From positions 45,895,554-45,959,553 of the forward strand of contig OX485803.1 of NCBI GenBank assembly GCA_950295325.1: DNA of 64,000 nucleotides. Direction: 5' to 3'. The notes beneath the pieces are model-generated. The model did not search any database, was not told the DNA's origin, and worked only from the letters and a program-made list of their open reading frames with translations. Positions 1 through 10,999 of the stretch are shown here, in pieces. Every line of letters starts with the position of its first letter. Position 1 is the first letter of the stretch. The stretch is from Polytrichum commune (lineage: Eukaryota > Streptophyta > Polytrichopsida > Polytrichales > Polytrichaceae). The translations under genes and the position numbers were made by a program.

Positions 1-230
1 TTCCCATTGTGCATCCCTTCCTTGGGTTGTTGACGTCCCTCAATACCCACAAAGATTTGGATAGTGGCTGACCTAGTGACACCCACTTTGATAAATGGAC
101 TATAATTGGGAACACTACAGTAGCATGGCTCAATTGAAAATAAAGCCCACATCAGTTACATGGCATAGATAGTCAATGTTTCCAACTCTTATAAAGGCCC
201 AATAGGAGTGTCTCATTGTCTCATTGGAAG

Positions 231-546
231 CAGTGTGTATGTTTGACAAATTACATTTGACGTTCAACTTCAAATCCAAAGTGTCACATGACGTTTTCAA
301 AAACGAAAATGAATGTCAATCGACATCTACATTTTCATCTAAAATGTCACCTCAATGTCACATGCCTAGTAGTACGTGTCATTTCAAATTTTCAAATGTC
401 AATTGACGTGTGGTTTTTTTCTTCACAAGTCACACTACATGTCAAAATCTAAATTGTGTGTATCAATCGACGTGCATTTCATTCTTATGCAAGTTTTCTC
501 ATGTCAAATGCCAAAAACTTGCAAAAACTGTCAAAAACACACACTG
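231..546. mobile_element. hAT-type MITE, 316 bp, short copy
   Basis: The element begins CAGTGTGTATGTTTGAC and ends GTCAAAAACACACACTG, so the termini are imperfect inverted repeats. It is flanked by a perfect 8-bp duplication, ATTGGAAG (223-230 and 547-554), the size hAT transposases make. The interior is non-coding and rich in TGTCA/TGACG motifs. Both ends align with the ends of the longer element at 22137-23572, whose middle holds a hAT transposase remnant, so this copy is best read as an internal-deletion derivative. Short reading frames inside it are not credible genes. Confidence 0.88.
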
Positions 547-700
547 ATTGGAAGATAACTTTAATAATAGGCTCCATTTGACTCTCGAAGAGAGTTTTAG
601 TAGATTCGATCCAGCCTACTGTAAAATAGCCACTCAGAACCTACCCTGTCACCTCCTGTTCGGTAATAGATATGAAAAGCACTTTGTGAGGAATTGAAGC

Positions 701-3094
701 TTAAAGAAGAGCTTTCAAAGCCTCTATTGAGACCACCTCTACGGTTGCTGCAGAATATTAAAAGATAAAAATGAACGCCTGTTCAAAAACATGTAAAATG
801 TATGATTACCTAAATTAACTAAAATATCTATTTGACCTGGCACAACATTTCCATACCAGTTCTCGTACAAAATGATGTAACACGATCTACATATGTTGGA
901 CCACATACAAGTTCTAACTACAAAATGATGAAATTTTCATATTGTAGATTAGAAATGCATACATAGATCTCCAACGGTTGAATGGAAATACGAAGCACCT
1001 GGATGTGACCTCTTCGCCTAGTAGTCAAGCTTCAAATATCTTTGCCATCCGGGGTTAGAAAGTACTCACATTCATTTGACAGAATTTTGAGGATGCTCGT
1101 TCTGCGCATAATAGCCTGTTGTCCATAGTCTACAATGCATAGGTGTTCCAAAGTTCTGGAAACAAACGGAATCCATTTGTTCAAATGATGCGGGTCAGTA
1201 AGCCAATGGTCCGTTCTCCTCCTCTCCTTCTCCGGAACAGTTTTTGATTGAAGCTTTGACTCGATTTCAATGCGGAGCTGAATCAGATTATGTTTTTGTT
1301 TCACAATTTTGATGACCAAATCCCTGAATAGGAGATTTTCCTTCTTCTTCTCGTTCTCGGATACTTGGGACGAACCAGATGTACTAGCTTCACCCCCCCC
1401 TCCTATTTGTCCACTCCTGCCTTCAGTCTTAGCGCTGAATTCCTCTCTACTCTGTTCACCTTCAACTCTGGCTCTGTCGTGATATTCTTTCCAACAGACC
1501 AATCGAACCGATGTCACGTTCCTACCGGCAAGAAGCAAGTCTTTGGAAGCAGTCTCGATTACCGCAATATCCTTTGCATCTCCCACGCGGTTTACAATAT
1601 CATCTAAAATAGGCTGAGGAAGTGGCTGCATCAGGCATGAGCAGGTTTTCAATACTCTTCGCATGTTTCTAGCCCACCACATATATTTTCCCCTCTTTCT
1701 AGAATTATCAAAGGTGCAAGATTTTTAACAAAAGATACCCTATAACATCATGTGATTCTCCTCGAAAAATAATGTGCCTGTTGACGCACTCTCCTAAGCA
1801 GACTCTCCAAGAGTGCGAAGAAATAAGAAATGAACATAAGAAGGCTGTCCCTGAATATATGCGTAATTGAACGCTATAAGATTCCCTACAGATATAAATC
1901 TCGATCGACAAATCTCCTATCCTGCTTCCAAATTGACCGGAGGTAACTTAGACTGAGACGATCGGGATGGAACTCTCTTGAACTAATTCCAGGCCGTTAC
2001 AACATAATTCTTTAAGACACAGACGACATAAAGAGATTCGTTCTCAAACTAGTCTCAACTGACCCCGCAAACAATCTATTTCTGCTCTGGTATGAGAACG
2101 AGTCTAATTTCAGTCACAAATTAAGATATTTGGAAGAGCGAACAACAATAGGAAACAAAAGGAAAGCTATGTCTTCATCGATAATTGAACCAAGTCTCCA
2201 GAAAATATAAGCAAGGCCATCATCCTTTCAGCGCTCGTCCAGAGCATTCAAGTCGACCCTTGAGTTTATACTAAACCATCGGCGGACTTCCAGCAATCAT
2301 CGAGGTTACTGCAATTCCATGTACTACTCACATAATCCTGTCAAAATAAGACCAGAAATCCTGCGCAATATAACGGATTGTACATACCGACAGAAACTCA
2401 ACCCACACTAGCAAACTTTTGCCACTCCAGCCACAATAACCTAACCCTACGCATGAAGGCGCCAAGGGTTATTAAGCCCCAAACAAATTTGCAAAGCAAA
2501 TCGATATACGAGCAGGACTCAAATTGCAGTTCACGCATGTCACTAACGACGTCGCTACTCACTTAAAACTTGCCAACAAACCGCAGACACAATCATCTCA
2601 AACCTGCACAGAATCTCAAGCAACGGAGAACACGAAGAGGGAAAAGAAATGAGTGACAAAAACTGACCGAGAGGAGCTTATACTTTTGTAGCCGTACGAC
2701 ACTTACAACACCAAAGTTAAATGCTAACTCCTCCTCGTCAGCCTTTCTTAGAAAACTCAACGTAACTTCCACAACAAGGAAACAGTCCAAGGGAGACAGG
2801 CCGAGTCACCGGACACCGCCAAGAAAGACCAGAATTAGTCCTTCGGTCATCCTTTTCCAACGACATCAACAATAACAAAACGGCACCCAGGATATCACTC
2901 CAATTAAAGCTACCACTACTAAGGTGCCAGCCTCTTGTCCTTTTTCCTTCTTGCGCCCTGACCTGATTATGGAGGGGAGAGAAATGCACTCCAATCTTGG
3001 ACACAAAAAGATCAATTTACCCATTGGTGGTTAGGGAAGCATATTGGAGATTACTTACGCGTTCAACGATATCACTCATGTTCGTGTCACCCAT
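701..3094 (-). CDS. F-box-like protein gene, three-exon model (212 aa)
   Basis: This is the only likely host gene in the window. Proposed exons are 3094-3059 (MGDTNMSDIVER, donor GTAAGT), 1625-1070 (acceptor TGATGCAG, donor GTGAGT at 1069) and 747-701 (acceptor ATTCTGCAG, stop TAA); the lengths sum to 639 nt in frame. Exon 2 starts PLPQPILDDIVNRVGDAKDI, an F-box-like N-terminus (SKP1-binding motif of SCF ubiquitin ligases). A low-complexity acidic/Ser-rich linker follows, then a conserved-looking block ending IVDYGQQAIMRRTSILKIL. Family members I recall continue into leucine-rich repeats; none are visible here, so the C-terminus may be truncated or exon 3 wrong. Unspliced, exon 2 reads on to a stop at 1032. 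An alternative exon 3 acceptor near 786 gives a longer unrecognised tail. The start ATG has A at -3 and G at +4. Function is inferred, not shown. Confidence 0.6.
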
Positions 3095-3440
3095 TTCCTG
3101 CTCGATTTCTGCCGTCACTGTTCAAAGCTCGTTGTTGTTGCGGAAGTGGAGCTTCTTGCGATATTGTCCTCATTCGTGCTGACGCTCGCTCTGAGCTTCC
3201 TAAACGCTTGTCTGCACACTTCATGAAACCAAACCGACGTTGCTCTTGCCGACAGAACAGCAGCCGCGTGACAAGCGCAGCAACCAACGGAACCTTCCAC
3301 GGCTATTCCTGAATCCTTGGCCTCTATGGCGTGCCATCTCACACTTCACTTCGTTGCGATACGCAGTTGAACTAAGCACGGTGCGCGCTGGCTGGTTCAA
3401 GGGCTGGGCAGACAGCCTGGGATTCCCCAGCAGGACCACG
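3087..3440 (-). promoter_or_regulatory. GC-rich 5' leader of the F-box-like gene with upstream ORFs
   Basis: The stretch upstream of the proposed start codon is distinctly GC-rich against its surroundings. It contains short ATG-initiated frames, including one of about 45 codons beginning MKCADKRLGSSERASARMR. That frame stops at TGA 3089-3087, overlapping the main ATG (3094-3092) in the string ATGGGTGA. Such an overlap would favour termination-reinitiation or repression of the main frame. No TATA box was identified. The leader assignment depends on the exon 1 model. Confidence 0.35.
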
Positions 3441-3494
3441 GCACTGGACCGATACAGTAAAACCCTTTTAACGCCACAGTAAACCTTTGATCCT

Positions 3495-4322
3495 TTTTAC
3501 CCACCGTTGGGTAAAACACAGACAGTGTGTTGTTTATTGCGTTGGGGCAAAGCTACACAGGCTGCATTTTTACTGCATTATGTAGCTTGCACACTGGTTT
3601 ACCTTGGCGGCGGCAGCCTCCCCAACGGTTTAAAAACAAATGTTGGAGTCATTTCCCTGCATTACATTAAAAAGCGGTCGTGGTTTTGGTCGTGGTTGTC
3701 ATTAATCGCTCAAGTCCAAAGAAAAAAATTGCTCCAAAATCATCTAAAACACTTTGACTGTAGTCCGATTCAAAAGTCCATCAAAGAAAATCGAAAAGTG
3801 ACACTTCGTATGGTAGATTGGACCATGTGGATGGAAGCTTTGTAGGATCGTTCACATAAGTTTTCAGGTGTCCACATGTCCAAAATCAAAAGATTACACC
3901 CTAAACGTGTATGTTGGGTATTGTTGGGCATCAATGACTACCCGAGCAGTCACCTATGCCCAACAATACATGTGTACGTGTTCGTTTTATCATCTAAGTT
4001 GGGACGTTTAGACGGCTGAGAATTTGCGTGAACAATCCCAAATCTATAAATTTTCCATCTATACAATTGGATTTACCATAAGAAATGCCATATTGCTTTG
4101 AGAAGCTTCTAAATTGAACTTAATTGTTTTAAGCGATCTCGGAAATTTTTCTTCGATCTTTAAGGGTTAACCATGACTACATTATTTTTTCACTCACATT
4201 TGTCTTGGGCAAATCCTTGTGGTTGTGATTGATGGTAGGATTAGTCTTCTGAATCGCAATCTATCATTGGTTTAGGTCTTGGGCTTGAGAGAAAATTACA
4301 ATTGATTATCATCCTTGTTTGG
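3495..4322. other. No gene recognised; one short hairpin
   Basis: A 112-codon frame at 3507-3845 (+) has no recognisable motif and begins in non-gene-like sequence. Around 3908-3970 the segments TGTTGGGCA and TGCCCAACA form an imperfect hairpin. Nothing else is supportable. Confidence 0.4.
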
Positions 4323-4324
4323 TA

Positions 4325-4570
4325 CTCCCTCCATCCCAAAATGATTGTTTGGTTTCTGTCCAACTAGAAATTTGAGGCTCAAAGTCAAATATTTTCGCAC
4401 CAAACTTTTTGTATCAAGACGTTTTTCGACACTGCAACTTCCGGGTGCGTTTCGGAGTAGTTGTTGTTTTCTATCTTAAGAGTCCTACTCGTAATTACTC
4501 GGTCAATGGTCAACATGCCTTAACCTCGCCAAATTTAGAGACACGGACAATCATTTTGGGATGGAGGGAG
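4325..4570. mobile_element. Stowaway MITE (Tc1/mariner), 246 bp
   Basis: The ends are CTCCCTCCATCCCAAAATGA and its inverted counterpart TCATTTTGGGATGGAGGGAG, flanked by TA (4323-4324 and 4571-4572). This is the classical Stowaway terminal signature, and TA is the Tc1/mariner target. The interior is non-coding. Confidence 0.93.
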
Positions 4571-4574
4571 TATG

Positions 4575-5450
4575 TATTGTAGTCTTAAAAGAGGTTGCTT
4601 CCTCGACTTCTCTCAAGACCATGACCTTGAAGTTCTCTAGTGATAAGCATGAACAACCACCCCAACAATGGTTAATCACATATAATAGAGGGGTAACCAC
4701 ACGGAGCAAGGGGGTTTGCTAGGGTAAGGGGTGGTTGTGGGTGTGGTTATGTTTGTGGTTAGCATTTATTGGCTCTGTCTATAGGACAGAGGCTATGCAT
4801 CAACTTCTTCGTTTCAAGAGCAAATTTCCTAACCACTTTGCGTTCACACTTGGACGTTACTTGTTCTTGTTATTTTTGGTCCACTTTATTTAATGTGTGT
4901 GTTAACTATAATTATATATGTATATGTATATGTATAACTATAATTGCTCCCTAAAATGCATTGAAAGAAATCTAGTTAACTATAGTTATTTCGGCAATTC
5001 TTGATGATTTATTCTAAAAATTTCGGGTGATATCAAAATCCTTGACCTGCATTTGAGAAGAAGGTGCACAAAATCCAAGAAAGGTTTGGTATAGTAAATA
5101 GCCATGGATTGGCATGAGCAAAGTGGACAACTATAATTGTAGTCTCTCATAGTAAAGGACAGAGCCTCACGGTTCTACCGTTTTCTTGTTATATTTTTGC
5201 CATGAAAATAAAACCAAAGAAAGTAAACCACTACCACAACCACAAAACCAAGAACGAATGCACATTGCTTATTAATGTTATGTTGGCCCCATCATCCACG
5301 TTCATCATAAAGAAAAAGCCCATGGAAGAAAATATCTTCTCGGCAAAATGAGTTTCACCCAGTTTCATCCGCTACACTACATATGATGTTTAGTGTCACT
5401 ACGATAACAGCTGCAACTGAGGACCTCCCGAGATTCAAACAGCATGTGGC
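4575..5450. other. No gene seen; TATATG microsatellite
   Basis: AT-rich sequence with a short TATATG run near 4913-4937. No coding signal, no clear inverted repeat. Confidence 0.4.
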
Positions 5451-5453
5451 TCA

Positions 5454-5632
5454 TAGCCCGCCCGTCCACCCACACTTGCTGGCGCAGTGCAAGCCACCAG
5501 TGAACGGTGAGTACCAGCATTGCTTGCCAACCAGTGGCTCTCACTGACTCAACCAGCTCTAAAAGTGACCCTTGCTGGTAGGAATCGTTCACTGGTGGAC
5601 CGCACCAGGAAGCATGGGTTGGGTGGGCTGTT
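5454..5632. mobile_element. Short MITE, copy 1 of the CCCACACTT family
   Basis: The left end (AGCCCGCCCGTCCACCCACA) and the right end (GCATGGGTTGGGTGGGCT) are imperfect inverted repeats of about 30 bp. Sub-terminal CCAGTGAACG and CGTTCACTGG segments extend the hairpin. A relative lies at about 10837-10997 with the same terminal and sub-terminal blocks. The target duplication is unclear (possibly TA). Superfamily unknown. Confidence 0.62.
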
Positions 5633-5869
5633 ACACCCCAACGCCCCATGACAAAGGTAGTCCAACCATCCGATAAATACCATCTATCAGATGTATTTAT
5701 CAGAAGCCGATGAGACCAAAGCAACTGACCGTATGGGAGCGGTGTCTGTAAATGAATCAAAGGTCAATTTGCATGGCAGTTTCAGGTGCATGTGGAGTTT
5801 TGTCCGGGCTGGCCCAGAACGTGTGTGCATATCCCACAGCATTCACGCTCTGACTCATTCAGTCATTGT

Positions 5870-5900
5870 AAGCCACACTAAATAGGATACTTATTAGTGT
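5870..5900. repeat. Short hairpin motif ACACTAAATAGGATA, copy 1
   Basis: CACTAAATAGGATACTTATTAGTG forms a small imperfect palindrome. Similar hairpins occur at 9745-9767 and 16427-16449. Confidence 0.4.
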
Positions 5901-6243
5901 CACCTTACCGATTGTCATTGTCTTGCTCGATACCAATTGTAAACTGCGATGTAGTGTCACCCACACTAAACGTTAACCCAACATCATTCGTCATTTTTCA
6001 TGTAAATTTTCTAGGGGACTATAGGGTTTGCAGTGTTGCAATTGTTGTCACTTACCAAGTGATTCTTCATCCAAACCTCGAGCATCCATGACAATACTTC
6101 ATCATGAGTTGCTTGACAAGAGTAGGTAGGGTTTTGGCCAACGGATGAACTTTTATCGTCCATGACAGTATTTGTTCACATTATTGATAAGAAGTGTCAT
6201 CGGAAAAGTTACCATAGTGACATAAAATACCATATGGCACTAA

Positions 6244-7256
6244 TGCCCCCTTCCCACCTGACTTTAGCTAAGACTAAAAGTTGGTTCTAACAACCCGGCC
6301 TTCACACCATCGACATTATCAAGTGCCGAGCCTAGTTGGCAAATGATGTGGCATGACTTAAAAGTGGAGGTTTTAAGCCTCATACCAGGGCCACACCGAA
6401 ATACTCAGCAGCTCCAGTCACCAAAAACCGGTTGGGGATTCGTGGCACTCAAGTAAAATCATCCATCCAAGATATCATGGATGAAGTGGCTCCAATAAAA
6501 AAAAGCCCCCCTATGGGGTTGAGGGCCGATTCATTCGAATGTGACATCACTAGACTAATTCGGGGCCTTTGACTCTATTTCCGGAATCAAATTGCCCAAA
6601 AATAGCCATTTAGATGATTCATGTGTTTTTTTCATCCGCACGGATGATTTTACTTGAGTGCCACAAATCCCCGGCCCCAAAAAGCCCAGCCCTACGTATT
6701 CTCCGGAAATACAGGGCTGGGATTTCAGATGGTTGGAGCTACTGGAGTGGCTGGAAACAGGCGGGTAGCCTGCAACCAGTAGCTCCAGCCATCTAAAATC
6801 CCAGCCCTATATTTCCGGAGAATACGTAGGGCTGGGCTATTTGGTTGGGTTTTTTGGTGTGGCCCTAGTATCAAGCACTGACCCTCCCATCGGTACCTAA
6901 ACATGAGGCAAGAATATAGGACTTTTAAAAGTGTCGCCTCCCGCCCTTGTGATTGGTTGCTTTTTAGTCTTAGCTATGAGGGCACAAGGAGCTCCATTAA
7001 CAAAAACCGATGATAAGATAGGTGAGTAGTAAGGCATTTGGGCATGGGACAAAAACTATCCAACATTCATTGCTTGGTAGAGAAAATGATGAACATGTGT
7101 GAGAGCTACTTAACTATAACCTACTTGAAAAATCTCCGGAGCAAGTTTTTGTAGGTGCAATGGGATAGCCCGATGCCCCTCCTTTAACCGAGGGAGCTTT
7201 ACCTGGTTTTTAGGAAATACTTTGGTTATTTGGTAAAGTCGGGTGGGAAGGGGGCA
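6244..7256. mobile_element. Tourist-like (PIF/Harbinger) non-autonomous element, 1013 bp
   Basis: The left terminus TGCCCCCTTCCCACCTGACT and the inverted right terminus TGCCCCCTTCCCACCCGACT match at all but one position, and the match continues into TTTA. The element is flanked by TAA on both sides (6241-6243 and 7257-7259), the TWA-type target expected for PIF/Harbinger. There is no coding capacity. A separate foldback unit at about 6386-6866 is nested inside and probably inserted later. Confidence 0.82.
6386..6866. mobile_element. Nested foldback element with multi-layer palindromes
   Basis: The outer ends are GGGCCACACC and GGTGTGGCCC. Inside, 6424-6470 pairs with 6640-6684 (GGATTCGTGGCACTCAAGTA type). 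A second hairpin has arms of about 62 bp at 6685-6745 and 6775-6836 (GCCCAGCCCTACGTATTCTC against its complement) around a GC-rich loop. It sits entirely inside the Tourist-like element. No clean target duplication was found, so the exact ends are uncertain. Confidence 0.68.
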
Positions 7257-7397
7257 TAAGTATCATATTTAGTGTAGCTTTGGAGTAGGTCACCGAACTA
7301 CACAAAATGTCATATGTAGTGTCATCTATATCATGGGTTCAAATTCCATCTCTTATGTCACCATGGTAACTTTTCTAATAACAGTTCTTATGAAGGA

Positions 7398-7787
7398 GGG
7401 GTTGGTTTAGGTTGTGGTGAAGAAGTGCACATGTCAGTCAAGAATTTCAGCCCAAGAGAAGGTTGTTTTAGGCGATGGTCGGTATGGCAAACAAGATGGA
7501 AAACATTTTTATTAAAAACGCCTCACGTCAGAGTTCTCCGGAGGCCGAGTTTCTTATCCGAGGGTTTGAGTTGCCCAAGAAAATTGACCTCTAGAGAACT
7601 CCCATAACAAAAAAAGTGTGGCCGTGTTGACAACCATGTTATTTATTCATCCATGCTTGAAGTTCTACGCCGGAGAAGCCTAGGCCCCCATGAGTGAAGA
7701 TTTCATTTTGTAGCCATTCATATTGCCCCATTTTCCTAAAATTCTTAACCGATGCACTTCTTCACCATAGTCTAAACCGGGCCTAAG
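7398..7787. mobile_element. Probable MITE with GGTGAAGAAGTGCA inverted ends
   Basis: GGTTTAGGTTGTGGTGAAGA near the left boundary pairs with TCTTCACCATAGTCTAAACC near the right, giving termini of about 45 bp at roughly 80% identity. No confident target duplication. The interior has no recognised gene. Confidence 0.5.
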
Positions 7788-8337
7788 TTTTCAAATCTTG
7801 TCATCTCAACTTACTATGAGTTCATCCAAACGTCAATATTGACACAAAGTTTGGTAAATTTTGCATCTTAATATTTTAATGATATTGTGTCATGGATGTT
7901 TAAAATTTGAATGAGAAATCACTTAACAAGTGATAGTAATTGCAACATTTATAAATCTATAATGCCCAAATTTTTATTTTAGGAATGACAAATAATAATA
8001 AGTTTACATTTAATGTTACTGACACCACGCGGGCAGTTTACAAGAAGTATTGAGCAAGACAAATAGAATTGGTGACACCAAATATAAATTTTGTGCATAA
8101 CTGTAAAAAGTCATTGAATGAGGTATGTGTCTAGCCTTTACGAAGCATTGCTGCTACCTTGTGTTCTCAGGCCTCGGAACTTACACCAGGTATTTTGGTT
8201 ACTATATGAGGGTCCAACCACACCACCTAGTTAAGAGAATTAGCTAAGTTACACGTTAAGGAGGATTAATTAACAAAAATTCTAGCTAACTAAAATCATT
8301 ATCGCATGGTCCGAGATGACCCTAAATTATCGGATGA

Positions 8338-8385
8338 TAGTGGAGAGGTACCCAAACCAAACCGGCTGGTTGGCGGTTCAATTCC
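8338..8385 (+). mobile_element. tRNA-derived SINE-like head (pol III A and B boxes)
   Basis: TAGTGGAGAGG (8338-8348) fits the RNA polymerase III A-box pattern TRGYNNANNNG. GGTTCAATTCC (8375-8385) is a perfect B-box match. The spacing of 37 bp is right for a tRNA-derived SINE. There is no foldable tRNA cloverleaf and no obvious tail. A chance match of such short boxes cannot be excluded. Confidence 0.35.
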
Positions 8386-8479
8386 CGGACCTGAAAACGT
8401 CTCTCTACTTGACGGAAACTAGCAAGGTGGTCAAAGCGCCTCCCGTGTTCACAAAAAGATTACAAAAATCATGACCGCA

Positions 8480-8700
8480 CCACTTACCTAGGAGAATTAG
8501 CTAATAATGTGAGTTAGTGAAATCAACCATTGTAGAGGGCTCCCTATTCCAATACAAAACAATTTATTTTCCCCTCAAAATTTGCCACATGCCACACTCA
8601 CATCGCCATGACCACTTGTCTCCCACGTGGAAACTACATTCCCGCACATGTAAAGATGAATTAGGGAGTCTTTCTATGCTAACTCATATGTGAGCTAACT
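8480..8700. mobile_element. Small nested element between GACCGCAC repeats
   Basis: The 8-bp direct repeat GACCGCAC (8472-8479 and 8701-8708) brackets about 220 bp. Internal segments TTAGCTAATAATGTGAGTTA and TAACTCATATGTGAGCTAAC are inverted relative to each other, but they are not exactly terminal on the left. This would fit an 8-bp-duplicating insertion, though the asymmetry weakens the case. Confidence 0.35.
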
Positions 8701-9744
8701 GACCGCACGGCCGCACATCCCAATTACCAGTAACCAAAGGTTGACTTATTTAAGAGAGGAGTTAAAGTTGAACAACCAAAGTTTTGCTCAACTTGCCCAA
8801 GTTTTGAACATGACACTAATTATGATACATTACAATTCAGTGGCCCACACCATTTGTGTTTCATTATTATCATAACATACTTAGAATACTATAGGCATAC
8901 TTAAATATTAGTAATTATATCTAAATTTGAACATTGAACATGGTATTAAATATTTTTTACCAAGAAAATAATATTTATATAATTTAAATGTATGCTAATT
9001 TAGGACAATGTAAGAAATAGCGTGGTCCACCTTCTAGCGGAATGGAGAAGAGATGGGAAATTGAAAGGCGTCTATTCAAGACAAAACTTGGGCTACTCAT
9101 TTATAAAAGTTAGCTAGCATTAAGGGTATGGATGAGTTAAAATTTCTTCACAAAAGCAAGATCCTAAAAGTTAGCTAACTTCTATTTTGATAATTTTCCA
9201 CACATTAATTTACCTTTAACTAGGTGGTGCATCCTTGAGATAGATTATCTCTCACATAGATTAGCTAACTCTCTTAACCAGGCAATGCAAACACAATATA
9301 AGCAATTTGAGTGGTGACTTACTCAAACCGGAGCCTCCACTGGGATGTGCCGCTGGACCCTAATTTGGGTTCAAGATCAACCATGAATTTATGGCTTCTT
9401 ATAAGCTATAACTATGTATTCATACGGCCATTAGAGTAGGCAAACCTATTTCCGATAACTTTAGCAATTTTGCATAAGTGTAGTACATGTGTGATATGGA
9501 GGTGATTTTTTACAGGTCTAAAAATTGTGACGGCTACATGTGTGATTCTTCATGACTTTTTCCATCATGTTAGAAAATAATGGCTACATGTGTGGAGCTT
9601 CACGATGGGACCACACCCACACTATACATCATCAACTCACATTCATTGTCATGCAATTTCTAGGTGACAACTAGAGAAGGTGTCATATTATACTTGATGT
9701 TACATGACAACTTGTGAAGATCACTTTAATCAACATGGCACACT

Positions 9745-9767
9745 GCACTAAATAAGATATTTAGTGC
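9745..9767. repeat. Short hairpin motif, copy 2
   Basis: GCACTAAATA and TATTTAGTGC form a near-perfect palindrome, similar to the hairpins at 5.87 and 16.43 kb. Confidence 0.45.
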
Positions 9768-9789
9768 AATCGGTATGCTTAAGGAGTGG

Positions 9790-10830
9790 TTGGAGTTTTT
9801 GGTGTCGTACTCCGAAGTTGCTTATTCTTCAAAGTGTGGAGGGATAATTTTGCATGTCAATCATTGACAAAGCAGAAATATGAGGTTAATGATTGGCTTG
9901 AAATTTACGCTAAGTTTGAGTCAACAAACTATCGTAAAAGTGGTCACATGTTTAGCGATTTGTGTAACGAACACAATGATATTGGTATTGAGGCCTTAAA
10001 GTAACACATTCTCTTTGGTGACACCTATTTTTAATCCTTAAGCTGTCAACAAGTGAGTGCAACGATGCCATTAAGTAAGTCATTCTTACGAGCAATCAAT
10101 CATATGTAGGGTTGAGTATAAAAAAGCACCACTTTGACCATTCATAATAGTAGTGTAAGAAGGATACAAGAACGCCTTTAGAAGAGCACCAACTTTGGCC
10201 AATCACAATGGCTAATCAGGGATATGTTTGCTCAATGAGGCGGTGTAAGAAGTGATCCACAAAAAAGGGACAACACCTTCGTTTAAAAGAAGATCCTCAC
10301 TTGCAATAAGACTAATTTTGTGGTGATTCTCACTTAACAATCCAACATCAATACCCCCCCCCCCCCCCGGTTGACAATAAAAGGCTCTTTCCTTAAGATG
10401 ACATTGAGAATTTCTGTAGGTTGAATATGAATGTCTTATTTTGAAATATGTTTTGTAGACTATGTAGAGATTCGCTACTCTATGAAATTTAGAAAGAATC
10501 CAAGCTACTTAACCTTCTTGAAATAGAAAAGGTTTCTTAAAGTGTCACTTTAAGGCCTCGGTACCTTATGAGAAGGGCATGTGTAAAGGAGATTCCGATA
10601 ATTGAGGGCCTAGCTAGGTAAGCTGAGAGAATCATAAAAAGCCAAACAAAAAGTTCTTTTCCATTTCATAATGAAACAGGAAGGAAGCCATGAAATTATC
10701 TTTAAGAGGCCTAGTCCATAACATTCTTCAGTGTTGCATAATCCCATCTAGAATATTCTTGACAAAGAAGCCCATGATCAACATAACATCCTCCACACAT
10801 GTTGAACTTGGCCCATGGGTGGAGTATGTG
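9790..10830. other. No gene recognised; 15-bp poly-C tract
   Basis: A 72-codon frame at 9786-10004 (+) lacks recognisable motifs. A homopolymer of 15 C lies at 10354-10368. Otherwise unremarkable AT-rich sequence. Confidence 0.35.
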
Positions 10831-10836
10831 TACTTA

Positions 10837-10997
10837 TAGTCCACCCACACTTATTGGTGCAAGCTACCAGTGAACGCTTCCTACCAACGAAGGGCCATTT
10901 TTAGAGTTGGTTTGGCCAGTGAAAGTCATTGGATGTAAGCAATATTGATACTCACCGTTCACTGATGGCCTACACCAGTAAGTGTGGGTGAGCTATT
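10837..10997. mobile_element. Short MITE, copy 2 of the CCCACACTT family
   Basis: The left end reads TAGTCCACCCACACTTATTG and the right end TACACCAGTAAGTGTGGGTG followed by AGCTA. The inverted ends and the sub-terminal CCAGTGAACG block match the element at 5454-5632. Confidence 0.62.
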
Positions 10998-10999
10998 AG

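Larger units (their letters stand above)
8219..9288. mobile_element. Possible element with TTAAGAGAATTAGCTAA inverted ends
   Basis: CCACCTAGTTAAGAGAATTA at the left and TAGCTAACTCTCTTAACCAG at the right are imperfect inverted repeats. Several TTAGCTAA-like blocks in both orientations lie between them, suggesting nested or composite MITEs. The boundaries are tentative and no gene is present. Confidence 0.35.

Noticed and set aside
3507-3845. 112-codon open frame on the + strand
   Set aside because: No motif, no splice context, composition like the surrounding non-coding DNA.
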